A DNA stretch of 8,297 nucleotides from Polaromonas sp. YR568 (GTDB lineage Bacteria; Pseudomonadota; Gammaproteobacteria; Burkholderiales; Burkholderiaceae): NCBI GenBank assembly GCA_945871335.1, contig CAMBWM010000099.1, positions 1 through 8,297 on the forward strand. Reading direction: 5' to 3'. A model generated the notes under the pieces. It worked only from the letters and a program-made list of their open reading frames with translations, did not search any database and was not told where the DNA came from. The stretch's first letter is position 1, and each line of letters begins with the position of its first letter. Shown here piece after piece: positions 1 to 5,713 of this stretch. A program made the position numbers and the translations under genes.

Positions 1-927
1 CACCCGGCGCTGCCCACTTTGGCGGGCTTGATGGCCCAGGGCCAGGCTGTGGCCGTGCATGCCACCGGCTTTGGCTACACCGGCCGCTCTCACTTTGAAG
101 GCCAGGACATCATGCAAAGCGGCGTGGTCAAACCCTATGCTTCAGCCTCTGGCTGGCTGGGCCGCGCGATGGAAAAAGCCCAGCTGGGCGCGGGCGTGGC
201 GATCTCCATTCCCATGCCGCTGCTTTTGCGCGGCGACAGTAAATCTGAAACCCAGTTTCCAACCTGGATGCCCACGCCACCGACTGCCACCTACGCGCTG
301 ATAGAGCAGCTCTGGCAAGGCCACCCTGAGCTGGCAGCGCTGGGCACACGCCTGCGCACCGGCCGCGCTGAAGCGGCCATGGCCGGCGCGCCCACACCGG
401 CTTTTGACAACCGCAAATCAGCTGCCGGGCTGGCCCATGAAGCGGCGCTGCGCATGCAAGCCAGCGACGGACCGATGGTCGGGCTGATCGACTTCAACGG
501 CTTTGACACCCATGCCGCCCAAGGCGCGGGCGAGGGCGTGCACGCGACGCGCCTGCAACAAGTGGACGATGCCATACGCTCTTTTCGCCAAAGCATGGGC
601 CCGCGCTGGGACGACTGCCTGGTGCTCACGGTCACCGAGTTCGGCCGCACCGCCGCAGAAAATGGCACCACCGGCACAGACCACGGCTGGGGCGGCTGCA
701 TTCTGGCCGCCGGCGGCTTGGTCAAAACTGCCGGCGTGGTGGCCGACTGGCCAGGTATGCAAGCGGCCAGCCTGTTTGAAGGCCGCGACCTGAAAGTGAC
801 CGTGGACGCTGCAGCGGTTTACGCCCAAGCACTGCAAACCGTCTTTGGCCTGAGCACCGCGCAAGTGCAGGACGGCGTGCTCAGCCACCGGCCGCATGCG
901 CTGGCGCAAACGCTGTTTCGCGCCTAG
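1..927 (+). CDS. DUF1501 family protein, 3' part (5' end outside window)
   Basis: The reading frame is open from the first base, and the first residues (HPALPTLAGL) already fit the family, so the true start lies upstream. The nearest in-frame start codon, a TTG at 19, is probably not the real start. About 308 residues are visible. Family landmarks include RSHFEGQD near residues 29-36, GFDTH at 167-171, TEFGRT at 212-217 and GTDHGWGG at 225-232, then a C-terminal RDLKVTVDAAAVYAQ segment. DUF1501 proteins belong to the alkaline phosphatase/sulfatase-like fold group. The conserved Asp and His residues in these blocks are plausible metal ligands, but the reaction is unknown. Members are often exported and encoded beside a DUF1800 gene, which would lie off the left edge here. 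The gene stops with TAG at 925-927 and no Rho-independent terminator follows; a long palindromic repeat begins 27 bases later. A diverged copy of its 3' end occurs at 1742-1801. Confidence 0.9.
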   Translation, partial: HPALPTLAGLMAQGQAVAVHATGFGYTGRSHFEGQDIMQSGVVKPYASASGWLGRAMEKAQLGAGVAISIPMPLLLRGDSKSETQFPTWMPTPPTATYALIEQLWQGHPELAALGTRLRTGRAEAAMAGAPTPAFDNRKSAAGLAHEAALRMQASDGPMVGLIDFNGFDTHAAQGAGEGVHATRLQQVDDAIRSFRQSMGPRWDDCLVLTVTEFGRTAAENGTTGTDHGWGGCILAAGGLVKTAGVVADWPGMQAASLFEGRDLKVTVDAAAVYAQALQTVFGLSTAQVQDGVLSHRPHALAQTLFRA

Positions 928-954
928 GCCTGGCGCCGCGCTACTTGGCGCACA

Positions 955-1048
955 GCCGCTGAGCCTGGGGTGGGTGGCTTCGCTCAGGTCCTCCGCCCTT
1001 CGGGCTCCCCCTTACCTTCGCTTCGCCACCCACCCCAGGCTCAGCGGC
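955..1048. repeat. Palindromic repeat element, copy 1 (24-bp perfect arms)
   Basis: The arms 955-978 (beginning GCCGCTGAGCCTGGGG) and 1025-1048 are exact reverse complements over 24 bp, with 46 bases between them. The centre contains a small nested hairpin, GCCC-TTC-GGGC. A second copy lies at 1812-1905 with its centre inverted; the copies match at 83 of 94 positions without gaps. There is no T-tract after the right arm, so it is not a standard Rho-independent terminator, although such a stem could still stop or stabilise the DUF1501 transcript. It resembles REP/MITE-like intergenic repeats in size and layout. No transposase is present, and target-site duplications were not convincing. Confidence 0.85.
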
Positions 1049-1079
1049 CTGGACACAAATGACCACCTTTTCGGCGAGT

Positions 1080-1108
1080 TTGACCCTCTGATTCACTTAA
1101 GCTACATT
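1080..1108 (+). promoter_or_regulatory. Predicted sigma-70 promoter of the toxin-antitoxin pair
   Basis: A -35 box TTGACC (1080-1085) and a -10 box TACATT (1103-1108) are separated by exactly 17 bases, close to the sigma-70 consensus. Transcription would start near 1115, giving a leader of about 20 bases before the antitoxin ATG at 1137. A purine-rich AGAGAG (1125-1130) ends six bases before that ATG and can serve as ribosome binding site. The call rests on position and consensus match only. Confidence 0.6.
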
Positions 1109-1114
1109 TGTAGC
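1101..1114. promoter_or_regulatory. Palindrome over the -10 box, candidate antitoxin operator
   Basis: GCTACA-TT-TGTAGC is a perfect inverted repeat with 6-bp arms and a 2-bp centre that covers the predicted -10 box. Further AAGCTA (1099-1104) and TAGCTT (1118-1123) half-sites extend the symmetry outward. Ribbon-helix-helix antitoxins usually bind short inverted repeats over their own promoter and repress it, with the toxin as co-repressor. That role here is inferred from position. Confidence 0.5.
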
Positions 1115-1136
1115 AATTAGCTTCAGAGAGACAAAA

Positions 1137-1361
1137 ATGGGAATGCCCGTACGCATTGACAGCGACTTGTACGACCTGGCCAAATCGCATGCCAGCGCCG
1201 AGCGCCGCACCATTGCCGGCCAGATTGAGTTCTGGGCGCTGATCGGCAAAGCGGCTCTGGACAACCCGGATCTGCCCATCGACTTTGTGCGGGATCTCTT
1301 GGTGGCCAAGGCAGAAAGCAAGTCACTGGCCACCCCCTTCGTACCGCAAGGCAAGCGCTGA
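1137..1361 (+). CDS. ParD-like antitoxin of a type II toxin-antitoxin pair
   Basis: This 74-residue protein begins MGMPVRIDSDLYDLAKSH, a layout typical of ribbon-helix-helix DNA-binding antitoxins: a short beta strand at about residues 3-7, then two helices (about 8-20 and 25-40, the latter around RTIAGQIEFWALIGKAAL). The RTIAGQIEFW block matches my recollection of the ParD-like antitoxin family (Pfam ParD_like). The C-terminal half (NPDLPIDFVRDLL onward) would wrap the toxin and neutralise it. The ATG at 1137 is preferred because AGAGAG lies six bases upstream; a second ATG at 1143 is possible. The stop overlaps the toxin start by one base (TGATG), which suggests translational coupling. It probably represses its own promoter through the palindrome at 1101-1114. 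The family call is fairly sure; the operator role is inferred. Confidence 0.85.
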   Translation: MGMPVRIDSDLYDLAKSHASAERRTIAGQIEFWALIGKAALDNPDLPIDFVRDLLVAKAESKSLATPFVPQGKR

Positions 1362-1642
1362 TGGCGTCAAAGCCCGTGTCGGTCACCCAGTCGACTGTAT
1401 TTGCCAGGGCCTACAAAAAATTACACCCGCAGCAAAAGCAAGATGTAGACAAGGCGGTTGAAGTGATCGTTTCAGACCCCCAAGCAGGCGAAGCCAAACG
1501 GGGCGATCTGGCCGGAGTCTACGTGTACAAGTTCAAAAGCCAAAACCAGTTGGTGCTGCTGGCTTATGCGTTCGATCCGAAGACTCGCCATCTGTTGCTG
1601 CTTGGCTCACACGAGAGCTTCTATCGGGAACTCAAGCGTTGA
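1361..1642 (+). CDS. RelE/ParE-superfamily toxin
   Basis: This small basic protein of 93 residues starts at the ATG overlapping the antitoxin stop. It has the RelE/ParE pattern: an N-terminal helical part with a basic stretch (FARAYKKLHPQQKQDVDKAV, residues 14-33), then GDLAGVYVYKFK (48-59), a hydrophobic strand QLVLLAYAF (63-71), and a final LLLLGSHESFYRELKR (78-93). The GSHxxFY ending resembles mRNA-cleaving members such as YafQ and RelE more than gyrase-poisoning ParE, with H84 and F87 as candidate active-site residues. If so, it would cut mRNA at the ribosome when the antitoxin is lost. The antitoxin next door is ParD-like while the toxin looks RelE/YafQ-like; mixed pairings of this kind are known. 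The length is normal and no frameshift or missing segment is visible, so the pair looks intact. Confidence 0.85.
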   Translation: MASKPVSVTQSTVFARAYKKLHPQQKQDVDKAVEVIVSDPQAGEAKRGDLAGVYVYKFKSQNQLVLLAYAFDPKTRHLLLLGSHESFYRELKR

Positions 1643-1655
1643 ACCTGTTTTAAAT

Positions 1656-1680
1656 CCGCGCCAATAGTTTTTGCGCGCGG
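1656..1680 (+). terminator. Weak hairpin after the toxin gene, possible terminator
   Basis: CCGCGC (1656-1661) pairs with GCGCGG (1675-1680) across a 13-base loop, followed by CAATTTTCTT. The loop is long and the T-run starts three bases late and is interrupted, so this is a weak candidate only. Confidence 0.25.
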
Positions 1681-1741
1681 CAATTTTCTTGGGTCAGTTC
1701 AGCTCCTTTGCGCTGGCAAACCACAATTACGTCAGCACCCC

Positions 1742-1801
1742 CAGCCCTGCAAAGCGTCTTTGGCATTAGCACCGCGCAAGTGCAGGACTGATTCCTAAGC
1801 C
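1742..1801 (+). pseudogene. Remnant of the 3' end of a DUF1501 gene
   Basis: This segment matches 827-886, inside the DUF1501 gene, at 50 of 60 positions without gaps, including an uninterrupted 18-base run. In the same reading frame it translates as ALQSVFGISTAQVQD then TGA (1789-1791), against ALQTVFGLSTAQVQD in the intact gene. Most coding differences are silent or conservative (T to S, L to I), which suggests it came from a related but separate DUF1501 gene rather than from a recent copy of the neighbour. No convincing coding sequence lies upstream of it. It is followed 10 bases later by the second palindromic element, just as the intact gene is followed by the first. Confidence 0.75.
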
Positions 1802-1811
1802 GCGACGCGCA

Positions 1812-1905
1812 GCCGCTGACCTTGGGGTGGGTGGTGTAGCGAAGTCAAGGGGGAGCCTGAAGGGCGGAGGACATGAGCGAAGCCACCCATCCCAAGGTCA
1901 GCGGC
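1812..1905. repeat. Palindromic repeat element, copy 2 (centre inverted)
   Basis: The arms 1812-1834 (beginning GCCGCTGACCTTGGGG) and 1883-1905 are reverse complements over 23 bp, apart from one G-T pair. The reverse complement of the whole element matches copy 1 at 83 of 94 positions, so its 46-48-base centre runs opposite to copy 1. Two stem positions changed on both arms together (one G-C pair to C-G, one C-G pair to T-A). It lies between the convergent toxin and uvrA genes and could block read-through from either side, but no T-tract supports intrinsic termination. Confidence 0.85.
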
Positions 1906-1956
1906 GGGCCTAGGATTTGGAGATGAATTCCTGCCCCAGCCGGCCTTAGCAAATAA

Positions 1957-4900
1957 CTACCGCTGCGCCAACAACGGCGCCAAATACCGCCCCGTATGAC
2001 TCGCCGGGTTCGCCGCCAAGTCTTCCGGCGTGCCCACGCCCACCACCGTTCCGCCGCCGGCGCCGCCTTCTGGGCCGATGTCGATCAGCCAGTCGGCGGT
2101 TTTGATGACGTCGAGGTTGTGCTCGATGATGACGATGGTGTTGCCTGCGTCGCGCAGCTGGTGCAACACTTTGAGCAGCAAATCAATGTCGGCAAAGTGC
2201 AGGCCTGTGGTCGGTTCGTCCAGGATGTAGAGCGTGCGGCCGGTGTCGCGTTTGCTCAGTTCCAGCGCAAGCTTGATGCGCTGCGCCTCACCGCCTGACA
2301 GCGTGGTGGCTGCCTGGCCGAGCTTGATGTAGCTCAGGCCCACGTCGAGCAGGGTTTGCAGCTTGCGCGCAATGGTGGGCACGGCCTTGAAGAATTCTGC
2401 CGCGGCTTCGACCGTGAGCTCGAGCATTTGCGCGATGTTCTTACCTTTGTAAAGCACTTCGAGTGTTTCGCGGTTGTAGCGCTTGCCGTGGCAAATATCG
2501 CAGGGCACATACACGTCGGGCAAAAAGTGCATCTCGACTTTCACCATGCCGTCGCCCTGGCAGGCTTCGCAGCGGCCGCCGGCCACGTTGAAGCTGAAGC
2601 GCCCCGGCCCGTAGCCGCGTTCGCGCGCGCTGTTCATCTCGGCCATGAGTTCGCGTATCGGCGTGAACAGGCCCGTGTAAGTGGCCGGGTTGCTGCGCGG
2701 TGTGCGGCCTATGGGTGACTGGTCCACGTTGATGACTTTGTCGAAATGCTCAATGCCTTCCATCGCCTCATGCGGTGCCGGCTCTTCGTGTGCGCGGTAC
2801 AGCGTGCGCGCCACCGCGGCGTACAGCGTGTCATTAACCAGGGTGGATTTGCCCGAGCCCGAGACGCCGGTGACGCAGGTCAGCAGGCCGACCGGGAATT
2901 CCACGGTCACGCCTTGCAGGTTGTGGCCGGTGGCGTTGATGACTTTGAGGCACTGCAAGTCGCCTTGCGTGAGCTGGTGCGCGGCCTCGCGGGCCGCGCG
3001 TTTGACGCCAGCCTCGCTGGGCGCAAAGCGCGGGTTTTTGATGACCAGCGGCCCTCGGGCCACGGTCGGTAGCCAAGGCGTGCGCCGCGTGGGTACGGCG
3101 ATCTTGCGGGTGCCCGCCAGGTATTGGCCGGTGAGTGAGTTCGGGTTGGCTTGCACCTCTTCAAAGCTGCCCTGCGCCATCACGCGCCCGCCATGAATGC
3201 CGGCGCCCGGCCCCATGTCGATCACGTGATCGGCGGCGCGGATCATCTCTTCGTCATGCTCCACCACCAGCACGCTGTTGCCGATGTTGCGCAAGTGCTT
3301 GAGCGTGCCGATCAGGCGGTCGTTGTCGCGCTGGTGCAGGCCGATGCTGGGCTCGTCGAGCACGTACATCACGCCGGTCAGGCCCGAGCCAATCTGGCTG
3401 GCCAGGCGGATGCGCTGCGACTCGCCGCCGGACAGCGTCTCGGCGCTGCGGTCCAGGCTGAGGTAGTTCAGGCCGACGTCGTTGAGGAACTTCAGGCGCA
3501 GGCCAATCTCGCGCACCACCTTGTCGGCGATCTCGGCTTTGGAGCCCTGCATTTTGAGGCTGGTGAAATAGTCCAGGCTCTCACGCAGCGTGACGCAGCT
3601 GACCTCAAAAATCGCCTTGCGGCTGCCAGGCTGTCCGTCAGCGTCGGGCGCGCCCACCAGATAAACGTGGCGCGCCTCGGGCCGCAGCCGCGTGCCGCTG
3701 CAGGCCGTGCAGGGTTGCACGCTGCGGTAGCGGGCAAGCTCTTCGCGCACCGCACTGGAGTCAGTCTCGCGGTAACGGCGCTCGAAGTTGGTGATGACGC
3801 CTTCAAACGGATGCTTGTTGCTGACCTTGCGGCCAGCCGATGCGCCTGACTCCATGATGTAGCTGAACTTGATCTCTTCTTCACCCGAGCCGTACAAGAC
3901 CACTTGCTGCACGCGTTCGGGTAGGGTCTCGAAGGCCGCTTCGATATCAAAGCCGTAATGCTTGGCCAGACTTTCAAGCATGGCGAAGTAGTAGGCGTTG
4001 CGCCTGTCCCAGCCCTTGACGGCGCCGCTGGCCAGGCTGAGCGAGGGGAAAGCCACTACGCGTGATGCATCAAACGATTCGGTGTGTCCCAGGCCGTCGC
4101 AGCCCGGGCAGGCGCCAATGGGCGAGTTGAAGGAAAACAGCCGCGGCTCCATCTCGCTGAGCGCGTAGTTGCAAGCCGGGCAGGAAAACTTGGCGCTGAA
4201 AAAATGCTCGCCCGTTGCAGCCTGTCCTGCGGGTGCTGCTGGCGCATCCATCTCGAGCGCGACCGCCTTGCCCTCGGCCAGGCGCAATGCGGCTTCAAAG
4301 CTCTCGGCGATGCGCTGCTTGAGCTTGTCCTGCTCGAGCCGGCCGTCGTCCAGCTCGCCCTCCGCCAAGCCCGGCGCGGGGGCGCTCACATGGCGCACTT
4401 TGACACGGTCAATCACCACGTCGATGTTGTGCTTCTCGGCTTTTTTGAGCTTGGGCAGCTCGTCATATTCATAGACCTGGCCGTTGACCCGAAAACGCAC
4501 ATAGCCTTGCGCCTGCATCTGGGCAAACACATCCAAAAACTCGCCCTTGCGCTCACGCGCCACCGGCGCCAGGATCATCAGCCGCGTGCCTTCGGGCAGG
4601 GCCAGCACGGCGTCCACCATCTCGCCCACGCTTTGCGCTTGCAGGGGCAGGTCATGCTCGGGGCAAAAGGGCGTGCCGGCGCGGGCAAACAGCAGGCGCA
4701 AGTAATCGTGAATCTCGGTCACAGTACCCACGGTTGAGCGCGGGTTGTGCGAGGTGGCCTTTTGCTCGATCGAGATCGCCGGGCTCAAGCCCTCGATCAT
4801 GTCGACGTCGGGCTTGTCCATGAGCTGCAAAAACTGCCGCGCGTAAGTGGACAAACTCTCGACATAACGGCGCTGACCTTCGGCGTACAGCGTGTCAAAA

Positions 4901-5067
4901 GCCAGCGAAGATTTACCCGAACCGCTCAAGCCGGTGATGACCACCAATTGGTTGCGCGGAATGTCCAGATCGATGTTCTTGAGGTTGTGCGTGCGCGCGC
5001 CGCGAACGCTGATGCGCTGCGCCGCCAGAATCTGGCCCAAGTAATGGCTGTCAGTTGATGAGTTCAA
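1957..5067 (-). CDS. uvrA: UvrA, excinuclease ABC subunit A
   Basis: UvrA is the damage-recognition ATPase of nucleotide excision repair; as a dimer it loads UvrB onto damaged DNA in the cytoplasm. Both ABC modules are complete. The first has Walker [10 protein letters not shown] (46-54), signature LSGGES (545-550), Walker [10 protein letters not shown] (566-574) and H-loop VVEHD (601-605). The second has Walker [10 protein letters not shown] (734-742), signature LSGGEAQR (923-930), Walker B LYILDEPT (946-953) and IEHN (981-984). Zinc-binding cysteine pairs are C296/C299 with C320/C323, and C833/C836 with C856/C859; a further CTAC pair is at 453/456. At 1036 residues it is about 95 longer than E. 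coli UvrA, through a longer N-terminus and inserts near 228-245, 274-287, 474-490 and 660-702. The start is uncertain: the frame opens with TTG at 5067 and no Shine-Dalgarno sequence, and another TTG lies at 5040. It is divergent from ssb. Confidence 0.97.
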   Translation of the reverse strand: MNSSTDSHYLGQILAAQRISVRGARTHNLKNIDLDIPRNQLVVITGLSGSGKSSLAFDTLYAEGQRRYVESLSTYARQFLQLMDKPDVDMIEGLSPAISIEQKATSHNPRSTVGTVTEIHDYLRLLFARAGTPFCPEHDLPLQAQSVGEMVDAVLALPEGTRLMILAPVARERKGEFLDVFAQMQAQGYVRFRVNGQVYEYDELPKLKKAEKHNIDVVIDRVKVRHVSAPAPGLAEGELDDGRLEQDKLKQRIAESFEAALRLAEGKAVALEMDAPAAPAGQAATGEHFFSAKFSCPACNYALSEMEPRLFSFNSPIGACPGCDGLGHTESFDASRVVAFPSLSLASGAVKGWDRRNAYYFAMLESLAKHYGFDIEAAFETLPERVQQVVLYGSGEEEIKFSYIMESGASAGRKVSNKHPFEGVITNFERRYRETDSSAVREELARYRSVQPCTACSGTRLRPEARHVYLVGAPDADGQPGSRKAIFEVSCVTLRESLDYFTSLKMQGSKAEIADKVVREIGLRLKFLNDVGLNYLSLDRSAETLSGGESQRIRLASQIGSGLTGVMYVLDEPSIGLHQRDNDRLIGTLKHLRNIGNSVLVVEHDEEMIRAADHVIDMGPGAGIHGGRVMAQGSFEEVQANPNSLTGQYLAGTRKIAVPTRRTPWLPTVARGPLVIKNPRFAPSEAGVKRAAREAAHQLTQGDLQCLKVINATGHNLQGVTVEFPVGLLTCVTGVSGSGKSTLVNDTLYAAVARTLYRAHEEPAPHEAMEGIEHFDKVINVDQSPIGRTPRSNPATYTGLFTPIRELMAEMNSARERGYGPGRFSFNVAGGRCEACQGDGMVKVEMHFLPDVYVPCDICHGKRYNRETLEVLYKGKNIAQMLELTVEAAAEFFKAVPTIARKLQTLLDVGLSYIKLGQAATTLSGGEAQRIKLALELSKRDTGRTLYILDEPTTGLHFADIDLLLKVLHQLRDAGNTIVIIEHNLDVIKTADWLIDIGPEGGAGGGTVVGVGTPEDLAANPASHTGRYLAPLLAQR

Positions 5068-5091
5068 GGGTGAGGGCCGGCAAAACCGAAC

Positions 5092-5097
5092 ATCATA
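5092..5097 (-). promoter_or_regulatory. Possible -10 box for uvrA
   Basis: TATGAT on the minus strand is one base from the TATAAT consensus and would start transcription near 5085, about 18 bases before the TTG at 5067. No acceptable -35 box is found 16-18 bases upstream, so the call is weak. Confidence 0.25.
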
Positions 5098-5127
5098 GAC
5101 CGCCCGGCCATTTACCGCTATGGCCCG

Positions 5128-5144
5128 AACTGCCAGTTAAACTG
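5128..5144. promoter_or_regulatory. Three alternating half-sites between uvrA and ssb
   Basis: AACTG-C-CAGTT-A-AACTG gives two overlapping perfect inverted repeats with 5-bp arms and single-base centres. It sits in the 104-bp divergent region where regulators of both genes could bind. It does not match the usual LexA box. It may be a protein binding site or chance. Confidence 0.3.
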
Positions 5145-5158
5145 AGATCATCAGGATT

Positions 5159-5163
5159 AGGAG
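5159..5163 (+). promoter_or_regulatory. Ribosome binding site of ssb
   Basis: AGGAG, eight bases before the ATG at 5172, decides this start over the longer open frame that begins at 5055 and would overlap the start of uvrA. Confidence 0.85.
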
Positions 5164-5171
5164 AACTCACC

Positions 5172-5663
5172 ATGGCATCTGTCAACAAAGTCACCATCGT
5201 CGGCAACCTGGGGCGCGACCCCGAAATGCGCGCCTTCCCCAGCGGCGACCAGCTCGCCAATGTCACCATCGCCACCACCGACAAGTGGAAAGACAAGCAG
5301 ACCGGTGAAATGAAAGAAGCCACCGAGTGGCACCGCGTGGTTTTTAACGGTCGCCTGGCCGAGATCGTGGGCCAGTACCTGCGCAAAGGCTCGCAGGTCT
5401 ATGTCGAAGGCAGCTTGCGCACCCGCAAGTGGACCGACAAAGACGGTATTGAGAAATACACCACCGAGATTCGCGCCGACCAGATGCAAATGCTGGGCAG
5501 CCGCGAAGGCATGGGCGGCAGCCGCGCAGAAAGCTCAGACGGCGGCGAGCGCCAGAGCAATTCGCGGCCCCCGGCAGCCGCTCCGGCCCAGCGCCCGGCT
5601 GGCGCCGCACCGTCCAAAGCCGCCAGCGGTTTTGACGACATGGACGACGACATTCCGTTTTAA
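5172..5663 (+). CDS. ssb: Single-stranded DNA-binding protein
   Basis: SSB coats single-stranded DNA during replication, repair and recombination, usually as a tetramer. The 163-residue protein starts [20 protein letters not shown], the characteristic beginning of the OB-fold domain (about residues 1-110), which also holds [14 protein letters not shown] (52-65) and [15 protein letters not shown] (73-87). A low-complexity linker rich in Gly, Ser, Pro and Ala follows (about 111-152). The acidic C-terminal tip DMDDDIPF (156-163) is the conserved peptide that recruits partner proteins such as exonuclease I and RecQ. The length is normal for proteobacterial SSB. A strong ribosome binding site fixes the start. 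The gene stands alone, divergent from uvrA, and is closed by a Rho-independent terminator. In E. coli, ssb and uvrA are also divergent, but the LexA box shared there was not seen here. Confidence 0.97.
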   Translation: MASVNKVTIVGNLGRDPEMRAFPSGDQLANVTIATTDKWKDKQTGEMKEATEWHRVVFNGRLAEIVGQYLRKGSQVYVEGSLRTRKWTDKDGIEKYTTEIRADQMQMLGSREGMGGSRAESSDGGERQSNSRPPAAAPAQRPAGAAPSKAASGFDDMDDDIPF

Positions 5664-5685
5664 AGCGCTTTGTGCGTCCCCAAGG

Positions 5686-5713
5686 AGCCCGCTTCAATCA
5701 AGCGGGCTTTTTT
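5686..5713 (+). terminator. Rho-independent terminator of ssb
   Basis: AGCCCGCTT (5686-5694) and AAGCGGGCT (5700-5708) form a perfect 9-bp stem with a 5-base loop, running into six T residues (5708-5713). It lies 22 bases after the ssb stop. There is no T-run on the other strand, so it works in one direction. Its loop and right arm encode the last codons and stop of the convergent permease gene. Confidence 0.92.

Larger units (their letters stand above)
1643..1956. other. 314-bp gene-free stretch between the toxin gene and uvrA
   Basis: No credible gene is seen here. From left to right it holds a weak hairpin after the toxin stop (1656-1680), a small hairpin TTTGC-GCTG-GCAAA (1707-1720), a remnant matching the end of the DUF1501 gene (1742-1801), the second palindromic element (1812-1905), and about 50 bases with no recognised signal before the uvrA stop codon. 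The toxin and uvrA genes converge on this stretch. Confidence 0.8.

Noticed and set aside
955..1048. Palindrome 1 as a Rho-independent terminator
   Set aside because: The stem is strong, but the loop is long and no T-run follows either arm. It fits a repeat element better.
896..1120. Open frame across palindrome 1 (896-1120)
   Set aside because: It begins inside the DUF1501 gene in another frame and mostly translates the palindrome. No ribosome binding site or family resemblance.
955..1905. CRISPR array or integron attC sites as an explanation for the repeats
   Set aside because: There are only two copies, about 860 bases apart and inverted, with no regular spacers. No attC-type GTTRRRY core or integrase was seen near the toxin-antitoxin pair.
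2356..4737. Long open frames antisense to uvrA, the largest at 3151-3849 and 4084-4737
   Set aside because: They lie fully opposite a strongly conserved uvrA frame in GC-rich DNA. Their proteins are rich in Ala, Val and His with no recognisable motif, as expected for shadows.
5041..5060. CTGT at 5048-5051 as half of a LexA box
   Set aside because: The matching ACAG eight bases later is absent.
5055..5171. N-terminal extension of ssb upstream of 5172
   Set aside because: SSB proteins begin at MASVNKV, and AGGAG sits eight bases before that ATG. The extension would overlap the start of uvrA.
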